DNA of 64,000 nt from Hyaloperonospora brassicae (taxonomy: Eukaryota > Oomycota > Peronosporomycetes > Peronosporales > Peronosporaceae): positions 1-64,000 of the forward strand of contig CANTFL010000195.1 of the NCBI GenBank assembly GCA_947650285.1, read 5' to 3'. The position numbers and the translations under genes were made by a program. How positions within the stretch are numbered: the first letter of the stretch is position 1; each line of letters begins with the position of its first letter. The notes below the pieces were generated by a model. The model was not told the origin of the DNA and did no database searches. It saw nothing but the letters and a program-made list of their open reading frames with translations. This document shows positions 1 through 10,812 of this stretch, piece after piece.

Positions 1-459
1 CCTGCACTGGCGGTGAGGATGGTCCGTACCGAGGATATCAGCAGTGAGTCAGAATCGGACACCAACGGATCCGATTCGAAAGATTGATTGAGATCGATCC
101 ATATGGCTGCCACTACGGATCGGCGAACACCATCTCGCAACGCTCCAGCGAATATGAGATCGGTCGATCCGAATACTCGTCGAAACTACCAAGATCGCAA
201 TATGCCATTAAGGCCGTGTAACCATTGCGGATCAACCAAGCATGGAGATCTCGGTTGTTGGAAGCCGCTCACGTGCCCGAAATGTGGGCGTAAAGGACGT
301 TCCACCGACAATTGCTTCTTCGTGTGTCGCGCCTGCGGTGAGATGCATGACCCGGGAAAGTGTCCCATGGAGGAGTTCTACAACATGATCCACCAGTGGT
401 ACGTACCGAACAAGCATGCAGGGATGATGCCAGAGAAGGCCAAGAAGATGTTAAACTAG
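1..459 (+). pseudogene. gag C-terminus with nucleocapsid zinc knuckles, unit A
   Basis: End of the Gag polyprotein, which packages element RNA. The first ~85 bases are the tail of the capsid frame, ending in a TGA at about 85-87; the same frame continues directly through 459. The downstream part holds a canonical CX2CX4HX4C knuckle (CNHC...H...C), a second one with Arg at the His position (CPKC...C) and a third of the form CX2CX3HX4C (CRAC...H...C). One nonsense codon therefore separates capsid from nucleocapsid. Confidence 0.75.
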
Positions 460-719
460 AACGCTCGCCAGGTTTGAATCACGTAGAGACGAGCGTTCTG
501 GGCTCTGCATAGTTGCATACGTGGAGAAAAAGAAGACAGATCGCGAGAGTAAGCAGAATGCCGATATGGAAACAAATATATCTCGTTCGAAGTCAAAACG
601 TGTCACTTATGTCTCCAGTCTGAAGAGGATCGACGAGTACTCGCGATCTGAACCAATATGGAGATCGAGCTTGCTTATGGTGAATCTCGCGGATACCGGA
701 AGCATTATTCGCCCGGGAA

Positions 720-1208
720 GTGGTTAAGAAGGCGAACGCTGTTGGCAAGATCAACAACGTGAAAGCAGCTCTGCTTTTTGATTCCGGTTCTGAAGTGTCG
801 ATTATTGATACCACCTTTGCTCGTAAGGTCGGTTGTCACATTGACCAAAGTCAACGACAAGAATGTATCGGGATCGGAGAAACTCCGTACATGACGACAG
901 GAATTACCAAGATCAAGGTAACACTTGCGGGATCACTGGAATATTATTGCAATGTATGGATAGGCGATCAAGCGGGACAAGATGCAATTTTAGGGACGGA
1001 CTTTATGGTACCTGCCGGGTTGCGGGTCGATCTGGCTGACGGTGCGTTGTGCCTACCAGAAGAAGTCTGTATTCACATTGCAGGACGTCGTCCCGCGTAC
1101 GGATCGAAGATACAGAATGTGACGGCGAATGACCAGCATATAGTGATCCTGGTCGGAGAGTCAAGAAAAGTAAAGATTGGGATCGGTGGGGCCAAGATGA
1201 AGTTGTGA
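720..1208 (+). pseudogene. Retropepsin-like aspartic protease, unit A
   Basis: Aspartic protease that would cleave the Gag-Pol polyprotein. The active-site strand reads LLFDSGSEVSIID (about residues 19-31) and the C-terminal strand reads ILGTDFMVPAG, as expected for a Ty3/Gypsy retropepsin that dimerises. The frame is isolated from gag and from RT by stops. Unit B has an equivalent ORF at 13625-14113 with F to C in the C-terminal motif. Confidence 0.8.
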
Positions 1209-1238
1209 GTCACAAGAGGACCAGATTGGGTACCTACG

Positions 1239-1765
1239 GTGATCTCGGGGTTGGGCAGAACAAAGTATCTGCAGATGACCAACATTGGCGATCGAGAGAT
1301 CATACTGCCCACCCACACTATATTAGGCGTGTGGATGGAAGGCGATATGATACCACGGACTCGAGGCTTTTTGTTGGCTGGATCGGGGAGGTACAAAGAG
1401 TGGCAAACTCTGGCGTATAAGGCTACGACGGATCGCGTGAAGGAACTTCCAGAGGACCAAATCGGACCGTTGGTAGATCGCCTAAATACTTCGTCCCTTA
1501 ACGTATCATGAAGCGACCCTCCGATCCGCTAAAAGATATACCTCGAGCGGTCTATATGGTAACGCGGCAGGCCGGGAACGAGAATTCGCAAAGAGCAGAT
1601 ACCGTGGTTACGGGGGAAGGAAGGATCAATGGAGTCGGATCGACCTCATTGGATGAAGTAAATCTATCGCCTATGAATAACGACCACGGGATCGGAACCC
1701 GATGTGCAATGAAAGGGGATCACGAGATCGAACAGGGAGGACAAAGCAATATACTGTCTTCATAA
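1239..1765 (+). pseudogene. Protease-RT linker, unit A
   Basis: Two short ORFs (1239-1511 and 1508-1765) cover the linker between protease and RT. The first reads as a compact beta-type segment (TNIGDREIILPTH), the second is hydrophilic. They overlap by four bases (ATGA at 1508-1511, a -1 step), so the original linker is frameshifted here. There is no catalytic motif, and the assignment rests on position. Confidence 0.5.
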
Positions 1766-1900
1766 TACATCGATCTTGTAGACAACAGATTAGAATTAAA
1801 TCAGCCCGAGGAGAAGAAAGAGTCGGAGGAGGAGAAATCGCCCAATATTGGCAAAACTAAGATTGCAGGAGCACCAGTCTATTATCACGAGAGTGGAGAT

Positions 1901-2995
1901 TTGTTTGCTGAAGATATCGAACAGCACCTGGCGGTGTTACCAGAGATGTCCACGGCTACGGAAGAAGTGGTAATTGATGACATTCAGATCGGCGATCCAA
2001 ATGTGCCTCTCACCACGGATCAACAGCGGCTCAGGTCGCTTATCTGGAAGAGCCGTCACCTTCTCATGGGTAAAGGTATTGCTCTACTGCCAGCAGCACG
2101 AGGGGCGATCTGTGATATTGATGTCGGTGGTGCCAAACCAGTAGGACAAAGAGTCCATCCGGTTGCACCTGAATATCGGGAGAAGTTGTCCGATCCCATC
2201 AAGGGAATGTTAGCGGCCAAGATCATTCAACCATTCACGTCGCCTTGGGCGTCTTCGATAGTGGTGATCATCAAGAAGAATGGAGTGGATATTCGTCTCT
2301 GTATTTATTATCGAAGAGTAAATTAGCTGACGAGCCTGATGGTTCATCCCATGCCGTTAATTGACGATCTACTGCAGGATTTGTATAAAGCCCTATGGTA
2401 CTGTTCGCTAGACATGGCTAGTGGATTCTGGGTCGTGGAAATGACCGAACGAGCAAAACTGACCTCAGCGTTTGTCACGCCGTTTGACCTGTTCGAGTGG
2501 CTTCGAATGTCTTTTGGGCTTAAGAACGCGCCCCAGATCTACCAACGTCTGGTTGACAATGCGCTGTATGGATATCTCAAGATCGGCCAGAGATCAGCTT
2601 CAGATGGCCCGATCGACGTGTTCAAAGATGGAGAACCTGGGACAGATCGACGGCCTTTTAAACTGGGACGCCGATCTTATATTGACGATATTCTCATACC
2701 GGCCACGTCATGGGAATCTTGGTACGCAAAAGTGGAACGACTGCTGGAAGCATGTGATAAGTGGAATCTGTCTATCAGTCTCACAAAGAGTTTTTGGGGG
2801 TGCCGTAAAGTCGATTATTTGGGACATCGAGTGTTGTTGGATGGTATGGAGGCTCAGCCCAAGAACTTGGAAAAGCAGGTCATCATCCCATTTCCTAGCA
2901 CGCTACGAGCTATGCAATCCTTCCTCGGGAGCCTTAATTATTACCGCCGTTTGATTGAGGATTTGCAGTATACGCCGCTGTGTTATATGAGCTAA
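1901..2995 (+). pseudogene. Reverse transcriptase, unit A
   Basis: RNA-dependent DNA polymerase domain in one frame broken by a TAG at 2324-2326. Visible motifs are SPWASSIVVIIKKNG (fingers), CSLDMASGFW with the first catalytic Asp, FGLKNAPQIYQ, and YIDDIL with the catalytic Asp pair, followed by the thumb (FLGSLNYYRR). The frame stops at 2995, before the RNase H. The same two stops occur in unit B. Confidence 0.9.
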
Positions 2996-3093
2996 GGGAA
3001 TCGGATTTCTTCGAGATCGGCCGATCTCAGCTCGCAGCAGGAGACGAATGGTCGAATGAAAACCGATGAAAGGAGGCTAAGGTTGCGACTACG

Positions 3094-3450
3094 ATGCTTA
3101 AGGCTAAGATAGCTACAGCTCCCATGCTCAAACATTTTGACCCGGATCGTCTTCTCGTAATCGTGGTTAATGCTAGTAAGTGGGCTGTCTCAGCGGTCCT
3201 GATACAGGAGTGTGATGGCGTGTATCATCCGGTGGCGTTTACTAGCCGCACGTTGAAGCCCAATATGATTAACTAAGGAACGGTGGAGAAGGAAGTGCTG
3301 GAGTTACTTCGTGTTTTGGATGTGTGCTACACTACACTAGCTTCACGAGAGATCACTGTGCTGACTCGACACTTCACGCTAGCGTGGTTGATGCAACCTC
3401 GAGGGCTCAACGGGAGATTAAAACGGTAGGCTGCTTTGCTGTCGAACTGA
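3094..3450 (+). pseudogene. First (degenerate) RNase H domain, unit A
   Basis: Ty3/Gypsy-type RNase H following the RT thumb. The strand that normally carries the first catalytic Asp reads VVNASKWAVSAVL (Lys where Asp is usual), and the later TDH-type motif reads VLTRHFTLAWL. At least two catalytic positions are therefore not acidic, and the domain is probably structural. A TAA at 3274-3276 and a TAG at 3430-3432 break it. Confidence 0.7.
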
Positions 3451-3600
3451 ACTATGGAGGTGAAGAGGTGCGAGAGAGAAGAGGAATAAATCCTGGGCAT
3501 GTTGGCAGCGAGTATCACCCTCAAGAGACGAAATAGAAGAGATGCTGATCGCGATCTCCCCGCGTAAAGACTGCCGACGCAAGATATCAACACCACCACC

Positions 3601-4010
3601 AACGGTGGAAGCAGATGGGGAGTTGCTGGTGGCCAGTTTTGATGGATCGGCGAGGATAAAAAGAAAGGACGGTCGTACAGTGCTGTGATATGGATGCTAC
3701 CTGAGTGGACGATCGTGGCGGCAGAATCCAGATACGTTCTCGACCTCACCGTGAACAAAGCAGAGTATAATGGCTTGCTATTATGCTTCAAATTACTTGC
3801 CGATCTGGACAGGAGGCGAGTAATTCTGTGTGGAGAATCTAATTTGGTGATCCGACAGATATGCGGCGAGATCGACTGAAAGACATGGGGCCTGCAACTC
3901 TTGAAACATAAAGCGTTAGAGAAATTTCGATCTTGGCCTAGTCACGCGTTTCTGCACATGAAGCGAGAATCGAACCAAAGTGCAGATCGACTAGCCAGCA
4001 CATCATTGCA
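3601..4010 (+). pseudogene. Second RNase H domain, unit A
   Basis: An additional type I RNase H between the degenerate domain and integrase. It has VASFDGSA (first Asp), PEWTIVAAES, NKAEYNGLLL (Glu), LCGESNLVIRQ (Glu where Asp is usual) and NQSADRLA (last Asp, inside the following ORF). A frameshift before 3685 and a TGA at 3877-3879 break it. Dual RNase H layouts are known from plant Tat elements and have been reported in oomycete Gypsy elements; that link is from family knowledge. Confidence 0.7.
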
Positions 4011-5829
4011 ATATGAAAAAGGAAGAACTGTTGTATATGAAGAAGATCTACAAGATCTGAGGACTCTGAACCGTCTCGATGAATTGTTGAAGCCCAAGCA
4101 GGATGGGCATCTTGCTCGAATAACTGCGGCCACGAGGTCAGCCGAGAGGATACGCCATCAGCTTGAAGTGATACAGGAGGAGACAGTAAAGAGGATTAGG
4201 ATTCGACGAACTGTACAAGCTCAAGATCAAGAGCGTTGGATCGTCCACCTCAAGAGCTATCTGAACGGCGATTTATCAAGCCTGGACGCTGGAGAAGTGA
4301 AGGTGTGCGCAAAACTAGCACCTGAGTACGAGATCGATGAGAACGGTTTGCTTTTCTTCTGCTCCATGGAGAAAAGAGAGTCAGAAGATCGCGATGGTTT
4401 GATGCGTCTAGTGATCCCAGAGACTTTGCAACAGGACTTTTTGCACCAATACCACGCAAGCCTGGAGAAGGGCCACCAAGGTATTGGCAGAACGTACCAG
4501 AAAATCAGATCGCGATCCCACTGGAAAGGGCTGTACCGGAGTGTGCAACGATATGTAGGCGAGTGTACCGATTGTGATACTGGAAAGGGATGTACGATGA
4601 TCCATGGGAGATCGCCTGGTGATTTACAAGCAGCCTACCCATTCCAGATCATCGCAATGGATCATATCCCGTCGTTGCCTAAGTCTTTCAAAGGGAACAC
4701 TGAGCTGCTCATTTGGGTAGATTTTTTCTCGGGGTATGTGATCGCAAAAGCTAGCTCGTCACGGACAGCACAGACGATTGCGGAGAATTACGAAGAATGC
4801 GCGTTCCGACGTTTTGGAGCTAGCGAGGCTATCAGGCACGATCGGGAACCGGGATTTATGTCCGATTTCTTCCGAGCCTTCAGCCAAATCGTAGGACATA
4901 AACAGCGTGCCACCATGGCCTACAGGCCACAAGCAAACGGAATGGCCAAACAAATGGTGCAAACACTGACGAGAGCGCTCAAGATGTATGTGGCTGATGC
5001 CAACCAACAGGATTGGGATGAGTATGCTGAACGGCTCACATTTGCGATCAACACCGCGCAAGATCGGATTCGGGGGGACACCCCATTCTATCTGATTCAT
5101 GGGTGGGACCCGCGATCAACATTGGAAGCTACGTTATCAGTAGGGAACACGGGAACACGAGATCGCGACCAAAAGAGGTGGAGATACAAGATCCAAAGGC
5201 AATACCAACGAGCTCGATCTGCAGTGAACGATCACTTACGAGTCGCGATCCAGGAGAGAGCAGATCGACACAATGAAGACCTGGAGCCATACAAAGTCGA
5301 AGCGGGTACACAAGTATGTCTATACCTGGATCGAGTCAAGGAAGGCTACGTGAAGAAGTTAGATCATATGTGGCATGGCCCATTTCGAGTTGCGGATATA
5401 TGTGGAGATCGCGCGGTGAAATTAGATATCGCAGGGACCCCATATCGACATTTTACGATTGTATATCTATCGAAGATGAAGAAGGTAAAGACGTTCCCTG
5501 AACGGCCGAAGCATCAGCTTACGATGGATGAAGTAGATCGCTTGAATTTTGATGAAGCTCTGCTACCAGAAGACAGTTGGGAGAGCGATCTTGAGGAAGG
5601 AGAATACGAAGTAGAAGAAATATTGGACGTGCGATCTGGTAGGAAAACCCGTTATGGGCGAGTACACCGACAGTTTCTGGTGAAGTGGAAGGGATATCCC
5701 GACCTGAGTTGGGTGGATGAGGCCGATCTGAATTGTGGAGCTATCTTGCAAGAGTTTGAGCGGAGCCGAGTGAGTCAAAACCGTGTCGAAGTGATGCAGT
5801 CTCACGAAGGCAAGTCGGACGAACATTAG
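3901..5829 (+). CDS. Integrase with C-terminal chromodomain, unit A
   Basis: 642-residue ORF, the largest intact pol piece. Residues 1-40 finish the second RNase H. The HHCC zinc domain lies near residues 183-230 (GHQGIGRTY ... CTDCDTG). The catalytic core has Asp near 254 (IIAMDHIPS) and Asp near 312 (IRHDREPG), but the third position reads NGMAKQM where NGxxER is usual, so the catalytic Glu appears to be Lys. A chromodomain spans about 567-625 (QFLVKWKGYPDLSW). Chromodomains steer integration towards marked chromatin. The enzyme is predicted inactive. Confidence 0.85.
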   Translation: MKHKALEKFRSWPSHAFLHMKRESNQSADRLASTSLQYEKGRTVVYEEDLQDLRTLNRLDELLKPKQDGHLARITAATRSAERIRHQLEVIQEETVKRIRIRRTVQAQDQERWIVHLKSYLNGDLSSLDAGEVKVCAKLAPEYEIDENGLLFFCSMEKRESEDRDGLMRLVIPETLQQDFLHQYHASLEKGHQGIGRTYQKIRSRSHWKGLYRSVQRYVGECTDCDTGKGCTMIHGRSPGDLQAAYPFQIIAMDHIPSLPKSFKGNTELLIWVDFFSGYVIAKASSSRTAQTIAENYEECAFRRFGASEAIRHDREPGFMSDFFRAFSQIVGHKQRATMAYRPQANGMAKQMVQTLTRALKMYVADANQQDWDEYAERLTFAINTAQDRIRGDTPFYLIHGWDPRSTLEATLSVGNTGTRDRDQKRWRYKIQRQYQRARSAVNDHLRVAIQERADRHNEDLEPYKVEAGTQVCLYLDRVKEGYVKKLDHMWHGPFRVADICGDRAVKLDIAGTPYRHFTIVYLSKMKKVKTFPERPKHQLTMDEVDRLNFDEALLPEDSWESDLEEGEYEVEEILDVRSGRKTRYGRVHRQFLVKWKGYPDLSWVDEADLNCGAILQEFERSRVSQNRVEVMQSHEGKSDEH

Positions 5830-5867
5830 TTCGAACAAGTATGCGGGGGGGTATCATGTGAGGAAGA

Positions 5868-5965
5868 TGGGGTTGAAAGATGTGCTAGACGGTAGCACAT
5901 GCTGATGGATGGAGCTAAAAGATGTTCTAGGAGATAGCACATGCTTCTGGATGGAAGTATGTGTG
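5868..5965 (+). repeat. Tandem ~41-bp hairpin repeats after pol, unit A
   Basis: Two imperfect ~41-bp units follow the pol stop. Each contains an inverted repeat, clearest in the first: TGTGCTA, loop GACGG, TAGCACA. Unit B has about three units at the same place (18740-18860). They lie between the convergent 3' ends of pol and the antisense gene. Confidence 0.6.
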
Positions 5966-6223
5966 TGAGTATGGAGACATTCAATTAAAAAACCTAACTG
6001 AATGATATGAATCTAGAGCGAATTGAAGTTGTGAAAGTTGCGAGAAATGAATTAACAAAGAAAACGATTGAAAGACGTACACAAATCTGAAAGACGATCG
6101 AGCTCGAACACCGATCTTAGACTAAGACGATGGACCAGGCTTGAACTTGTCTTGTAGACGAGGGATCTGCGATCCGGATTGATCCCAGTAAGCGCTACGG
6201 AATTGGTTGCGCCAAGGATCCTC

Positions 6224-8928
6224 TTAGTCGGCCATGTCCAACGTCTCTACCAGGTCGGCTGGGTCGGCAGTATGCCCCAATCCAGGATTCCAAACTCGCT
6301 TTTCATGTATGCGCGGGTAATGCAGAAAGAAGGGATCGAGCAAGATATCCAGATCGCAGAGGCCGATGATCATGCCGCGTAGTATCGTCTTCACAAAATT
6401 CTTCCAACGCGCTCCAAAACAAGATCGACGCTGTTTCCGCTGACGCCAAAACGTTAGCAGGAACCGATCAGATCGTCGTTGAGCCGGAGAGATGGGAAAC
6501 GCGTGCGTAGATTCCCACAGCGCATAGCGAGGACTGTACTCCAATTCCAAATAACGAGTGCCCATGTCCCGATACCACCCGGTTAGGGAAAACGATATCG
6601 GGTTCACGGGAATCACGATGTTGTCCCAGGTAGATCGAGCGTATAGGGCCGCAATGTGTCGCCGCGAGACTAGCCCAGACGCCCAAGTCCCCGTAGGTGG
6701 AGCCCGCCCGTGAGAGTGATGAGGAAATAAGAAATGTCAAAGCTTGGAATAGTGATGAAACAACAACTCGATCGACATCTCCCTCACGCAAACCATCGCG
6801 ATCCGCGAGACTGACCAAAAAGCGATCTCAGAAGCTACCCGGAGGAAAGGTGCCAAATAGTTGGGAATTCACCGATCCCGAGGTTGCCAATGTGGTGGGA
6901 GATCGTCAAAGTCGGCAGCCGCGAGGACTCGGTTAGCCACTGGGCGTACCGGAATGGTGATGCTGTTGTTGCTATCAGACAGACGGCTGGAAGGGAGCGC
7001 AGTAAATCCACGGAGCGAACTAGCGGAGCCGATCTCGATGGGTGCCTTTTCCAGCAACGACATATCCTCATCTCCAGAATCACCACCATCATCCTGAAGG
7101 TCGATCACGGGAGTAGTCGCAACCGAAGCAGTCGAATAGGAGAGATAGCGAGGCTCCGGCTCGTTCGATGAAGGCGGACGTGACGGCTCTTGGCCGGACA
7201 TAGTTGTCACGGACGGAACGAAAATTGTTGGAGTGGCCGCTGGGGAGTCCGGAGTTGTGGATCGATCGTCCGATTTCGGGTGGCGACGAGCGGCCGATCT
7301 AGATTGAGACATTACAGACCGAGTCAGATCATCCGAGCTATAGGCAGACCCGGTCGAATCTTCACTTCCCGGGCCAGCCCCAGAAGCTACAGACGGAGAC
7401 GGAGAAGAAGAATCGGAGGAAGGCGCGGGTTAAGCCGATCTTGGAAGTCTCTTGGATGGTGTTGTGGGGTTCAACGATAATAGGCGGGTGCCCGCTCGGG
7501 TAATGGAAGAAATAATGGACCGTGATACCGGTTGAACACGCTGGCGCTTGGCCGGCGGAGCGGGCGATCTCGGTCGGGTATTACGGACACGTGATCCCGT
7601 CCTCCGGATGGCAGAAGCAGGAGTCGATCCCACCGAAATAGCATCTTTGGGGGTCGGATGGGGGGTCACCGCAGACGACTGAGAGCCGAGTATAGCACTA
7701 TTCAGTGTATCAAGAAGCGCACGATGATCTGCCACGGCTCGATCCCGATCTTGCTACACCACTGCCAAGAGGTCGTCAACCGCAAGATGTTCTGCAAGCT
7801 GACGACGGAGGTTGACATTCTCGGCCTGCGTGTGCGCCAGTTGACATTCGAAAGGACCCAATCAATCCACTTGCTGTATGAGATCGCTGATGGAAGCTAA
7901 ACCCCTCTTCGATCTTCGCTAGGGATCGACCCAACTCTGTATTCAACTAGAAAACTGCCGCGCTGAGGAGGGACTTGGCGGAGGCCAACGGGTCACGCTG
8001 ATGTCGGCGGGTGTTCTATCCGCTTAAAGGGAGAGGACCTGTGCGTTCACGGTCCTCATCTGCTTTTCTAAGCGGGTCAGATCTTAATCGCTGGCGCGTA
8101 ACAATCGTTCAACCGAAGAATCGTCGCCGACTGATCGCGACGGGTCCGCAGCGCCAGCCGACATTCTTTCAAAGAATGAGAGGCGTCGACATACCGGCAT
8201 TGCATCAATTCGTAACGACGCTGAACGAAAGAGACAAATGGGGAGGCCGATCGGTACAGATAATCGAATTCTTCTTGCAGACGATCTACGCGCGCGACAG
8301 CCTCTCGGTGTGACTGCTGAAGCGCGTGGATAGGATCATATTGGCTGCGAAAAGTAGCCTCTTTAACTCATAAATACGAGATCGTCGCCAACGTAAGACG
8401 AACGGCGTCGGCGGAAACTCTCGGGACGTGCTCGTTGGTATCCACAATTGGAGTGGACCCACGACGAAGCCCACTAGTGGCCAGTGTGTCGGACCCATAT
8501 GCGTCAAGAGGAGCTGACGAGGGGAGAGGGGCGATCGACTCCAGCGGGCAGTATGGCAATCTTACGAGAATCGGTAAACATCCGACCGGATCGAGATGAC
8601 TGGGGAACCCAGGCCGATCTAGAACGGCGGGAATACGTTCCCCGTGATCGGGTGATCTGGGCAACGGAGGAGATCCGGTCGGACTGGGATGTCTTGGGGA
8701 CCTAGGCCGATTCGAAATTGTGGAAGCATGCCCCCCGTGATCTGGCAATCCGGACGGCCTATCTCGATCCGGAGACAGAACCACAGTGGCATTGTCCGAG
8801 TAAGTCGGCGGAGTGGGGAGACGCGTCGGGGAGGTCATGAGATGGACTTGAGTGCTTGAAACGAAGTTGATTACTGACCGGACTGAAGCCGATTGCTGCC
8901 CAAACAGACTTCTATACTGGGACGCCAA
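6224..8928 (-). pseudogene. Antisense additional ORF, unit A (broken)
   Basis: Remains of a long gene on the strand opposite pol, between pol and the 3' LTR. Pieces in N- to C-terminal order: 8368-8928 (Ser/Pro-rich start, MTSPTRLPTPP from 8838, ending VRLTLATISYL), a decayed coiled-coil part (about 7740-8360), 7430-7735 (DTLNSAILGS then Arg/Ser/Pro-rich), 6869-7312 (acidic DLQDDGGDSGDED), and 6224-6616 (Trp/Tyr-rich domain with RYALWES). Each piece matches unit B in order. The function is unknown. Confidence 0.6.
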
Positions 8929-8938
8929 TCTTATATTG

Positions 8939-9301
8939 AAGATATTGCGGTAAAGTCATTAACTAAATGATAGGACTTGGATTGGTGTCCTCCAAGTTTA
9001 GGTGTCAATTACTGGTGGAAAATGAGACCATGGGACCTGGCAATCTAATAAGAGATGGGAGGCGATCCCAACGGAGAAAGACGATCTGATTCAACTGTCG
9101 TCAGATTGATGGGTATAGAACGATCTGAGACGGGGCGCGGAAAGGGATGATTTCCACGCTATAATCTGGGACAAGGAATGATTTCAACGGTGCAATCGGA
9201 GACAAGGGACTGGATTGCACCAAACAACCGATCTGAAGCATAATTACTCTGAGAAAGGTGCATTGGGGACCAGGAGATGTGAGGTGACTCTGTGACAAAG
9301 G
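8939..9301. other. Non-coding 3' region of unit A
   Basis: Lies between the antisense gene start and the 3' LTR. No ORF or motif was recognised. It can be aligned by eye with 21733-22319 of unit B. Any promoter for the antisense gene would be expected here or in the LTR, but none was identified. Confidence 0.4.
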
Positions 9302-10197
9302 TGCCGAAATCCATCAGATCGGTCACACTCTTTACCGGTCTCCCGAAGGGAGTACTGATTTAGGGTAATTATGGCCCGATCTGGAAGTGTGGATGTTTGT
9401 GGGAGCCCGTGGGACCGTTGTGAGAACTATGGACGGTCCTATTGAGCAGATAAACTTTTGAAGATGGTATCGGAGTACGCTCAATGGACGGAAGAACCCA
9501 TATGACCGGATCGCACCGTATCGATCCTCAACAATCTCGAATTAAACATCAGATCGGCCATGTTCCCTGCTGACTATGGATATATCGGTGATGGAGCTGT
9601 TGAATCGTGATATACATGCTTGTGGATGGTTCATGAGTGATGTCTTAACGGTTCAGATTGAAAGAGCCAGTGGAAGCCGGTTGAATTGACGTCGCAAAAT
9701 GGATTTAGACACATTCCACATTTTGAGTACTATTTTGGACTTTTGGCACCAAAGTTGGGTATTTGGTACCGTATTTGGAATTTGTTCCCTTTTCGGTGCC
9801 TAGGTACGGTATCGGGAGTATTGGCGCTATCTTTGAGGTGCAGATCACGAAATTTCGACACGTGTTCAAGGGAGCGGTCAGGCTTAAAGGTGATATCGGT
9901 TTAGAGAGTGACCTACAGTTTGGAATAGGCTTAAATATAGGTTGGCTATTAATTTGGTCTGTTAATAAACAGACTTGGACTCTACTTCTTCTGCTCACGA
10001 CGCACGTTCCCCTCCCCTCTTCTCCGGGCAAGATTGATTTGGCTTCCCCGGCGGGTCAAGGCACGCGTGTCACAGGGACACAGAAGACCGATATCGGATT
10101 GTTGACCAAGATCGAGAAGAGCGATCTCGGGATATCTGGCCAGGATCGATCAAGTACTCAAACTCAACTCAACTGCTAGGGTAGCAGCCACACAACA
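9302..10197 (+). repeat. LTR shared by units A and B
   Basis: About 896 bp, aligned with 22320-23196. The left edge is placed after a purine-rich stretch where unit B reads GAAGAAGG followed by TGTAACATCC; the right edge is at AACA (10194-10197). Both edges are by eye, and an alternative left edge at TGTTCCCTGC (9561) cannot be excluded. One LTR separates two internal regions, the signature of an LTR-sharing tandem array. Confidence 0.6.
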
Positions 10198-10812
10198 AAG
10201 GAAAAGGAAAAGGATTTTGGATACAAGATCGCGAGACGGCTCAAGTGGTCAGAAGATCTGGACAAGGAGCTCAAGACAAGACCGAGCAAGACCGAGACGA
10301 TCTACCGGACAGATCGGCACGTGTCATTTTTGCGAAACCAAGAACCGATATGTCCATATTGCGCACTTCCGGCAAGATTGGCCGATCCCGAGACCAGATC
10401 GGACCGATCTCAAGGCCAGATCGACGCAAGACTATCATATGCTGAGTGAAGATTTCCGCACAGCAAAGACCCCGATCCCGAAGACAGATTGAGATCGGTG
10501 TGATTCAAAATCAAGATCGCGACATCTCCAAATAGAGATCTCCGCGACTCGAGATCAGGATCGCAGAACCCCGTTCGTGGTGTGAAGATTTCCGCACCGG
10601 AAGCGAACGCTCAACCCAACCTCTCGTCGAGATCGACATCTCCCAAGGCCATTACGAAGAGCTCAATCCAGCCCAGCCGACGGATACACAAGGTGAGCAC
10701 AAGGCTCTACAACAAGGCACGGATCGGAGTACCCCCTCCGTGAGTCGGCAAGTCTGGGCAAGTGGAAGATCGACCCTCACACAAGCGATTTTGGGAGATC
10801 GACTTCGCCACA
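10198..10812 (+). other. 5' leader of unit B
   Basis: Untranslated leader between the LTR and the gag ATG at 10813. A possible primer-binding site begins with TGG at 10218 (TGGATACAAG), but the tRNA was not identified. GATC occurs 16 times in 10201-10740. The same leader follows the next LTR (23197-23714). Confidence 0.55.

Larger units (their letters stand above)
1..10197 (+). mobile_element. Ty3/Gypsy unit A (5' part outside window)
   Basis: Left unit of an LTR-sharing tandem array. It enters the window inside gag, runs through zinc knuckles, protease, RT, two RNase H domains, integrase and chromodomain (to 5829), then a 3' region with an antisense gene (6224-8928), and ends in an LTR (about 9302-10197) that also serves as the 5' LTR of unit B. 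Reading frames carry stops and frameshifts, so the copy is dead. The pol part is almost identical to unit B (12907 onward). Confidence 0.85.

Noticed and set aside
1073..1396. Minus-strand ORFs opposite A/B pol, such as 1073-1396, 3327-3791 and 4759-5100
   Set aside because: They mirror well-supported pol frames and show no independent composition or motif.
9561..9570. LTR start at TGTTCCCTGC for the A/B family
   Set aside because: Similarity between units continues upstream, and GAAGAAGG followed by TGTAACATCC at 22312-22329 is a better polypurine tract and LTR border. Kept only as an alternative.
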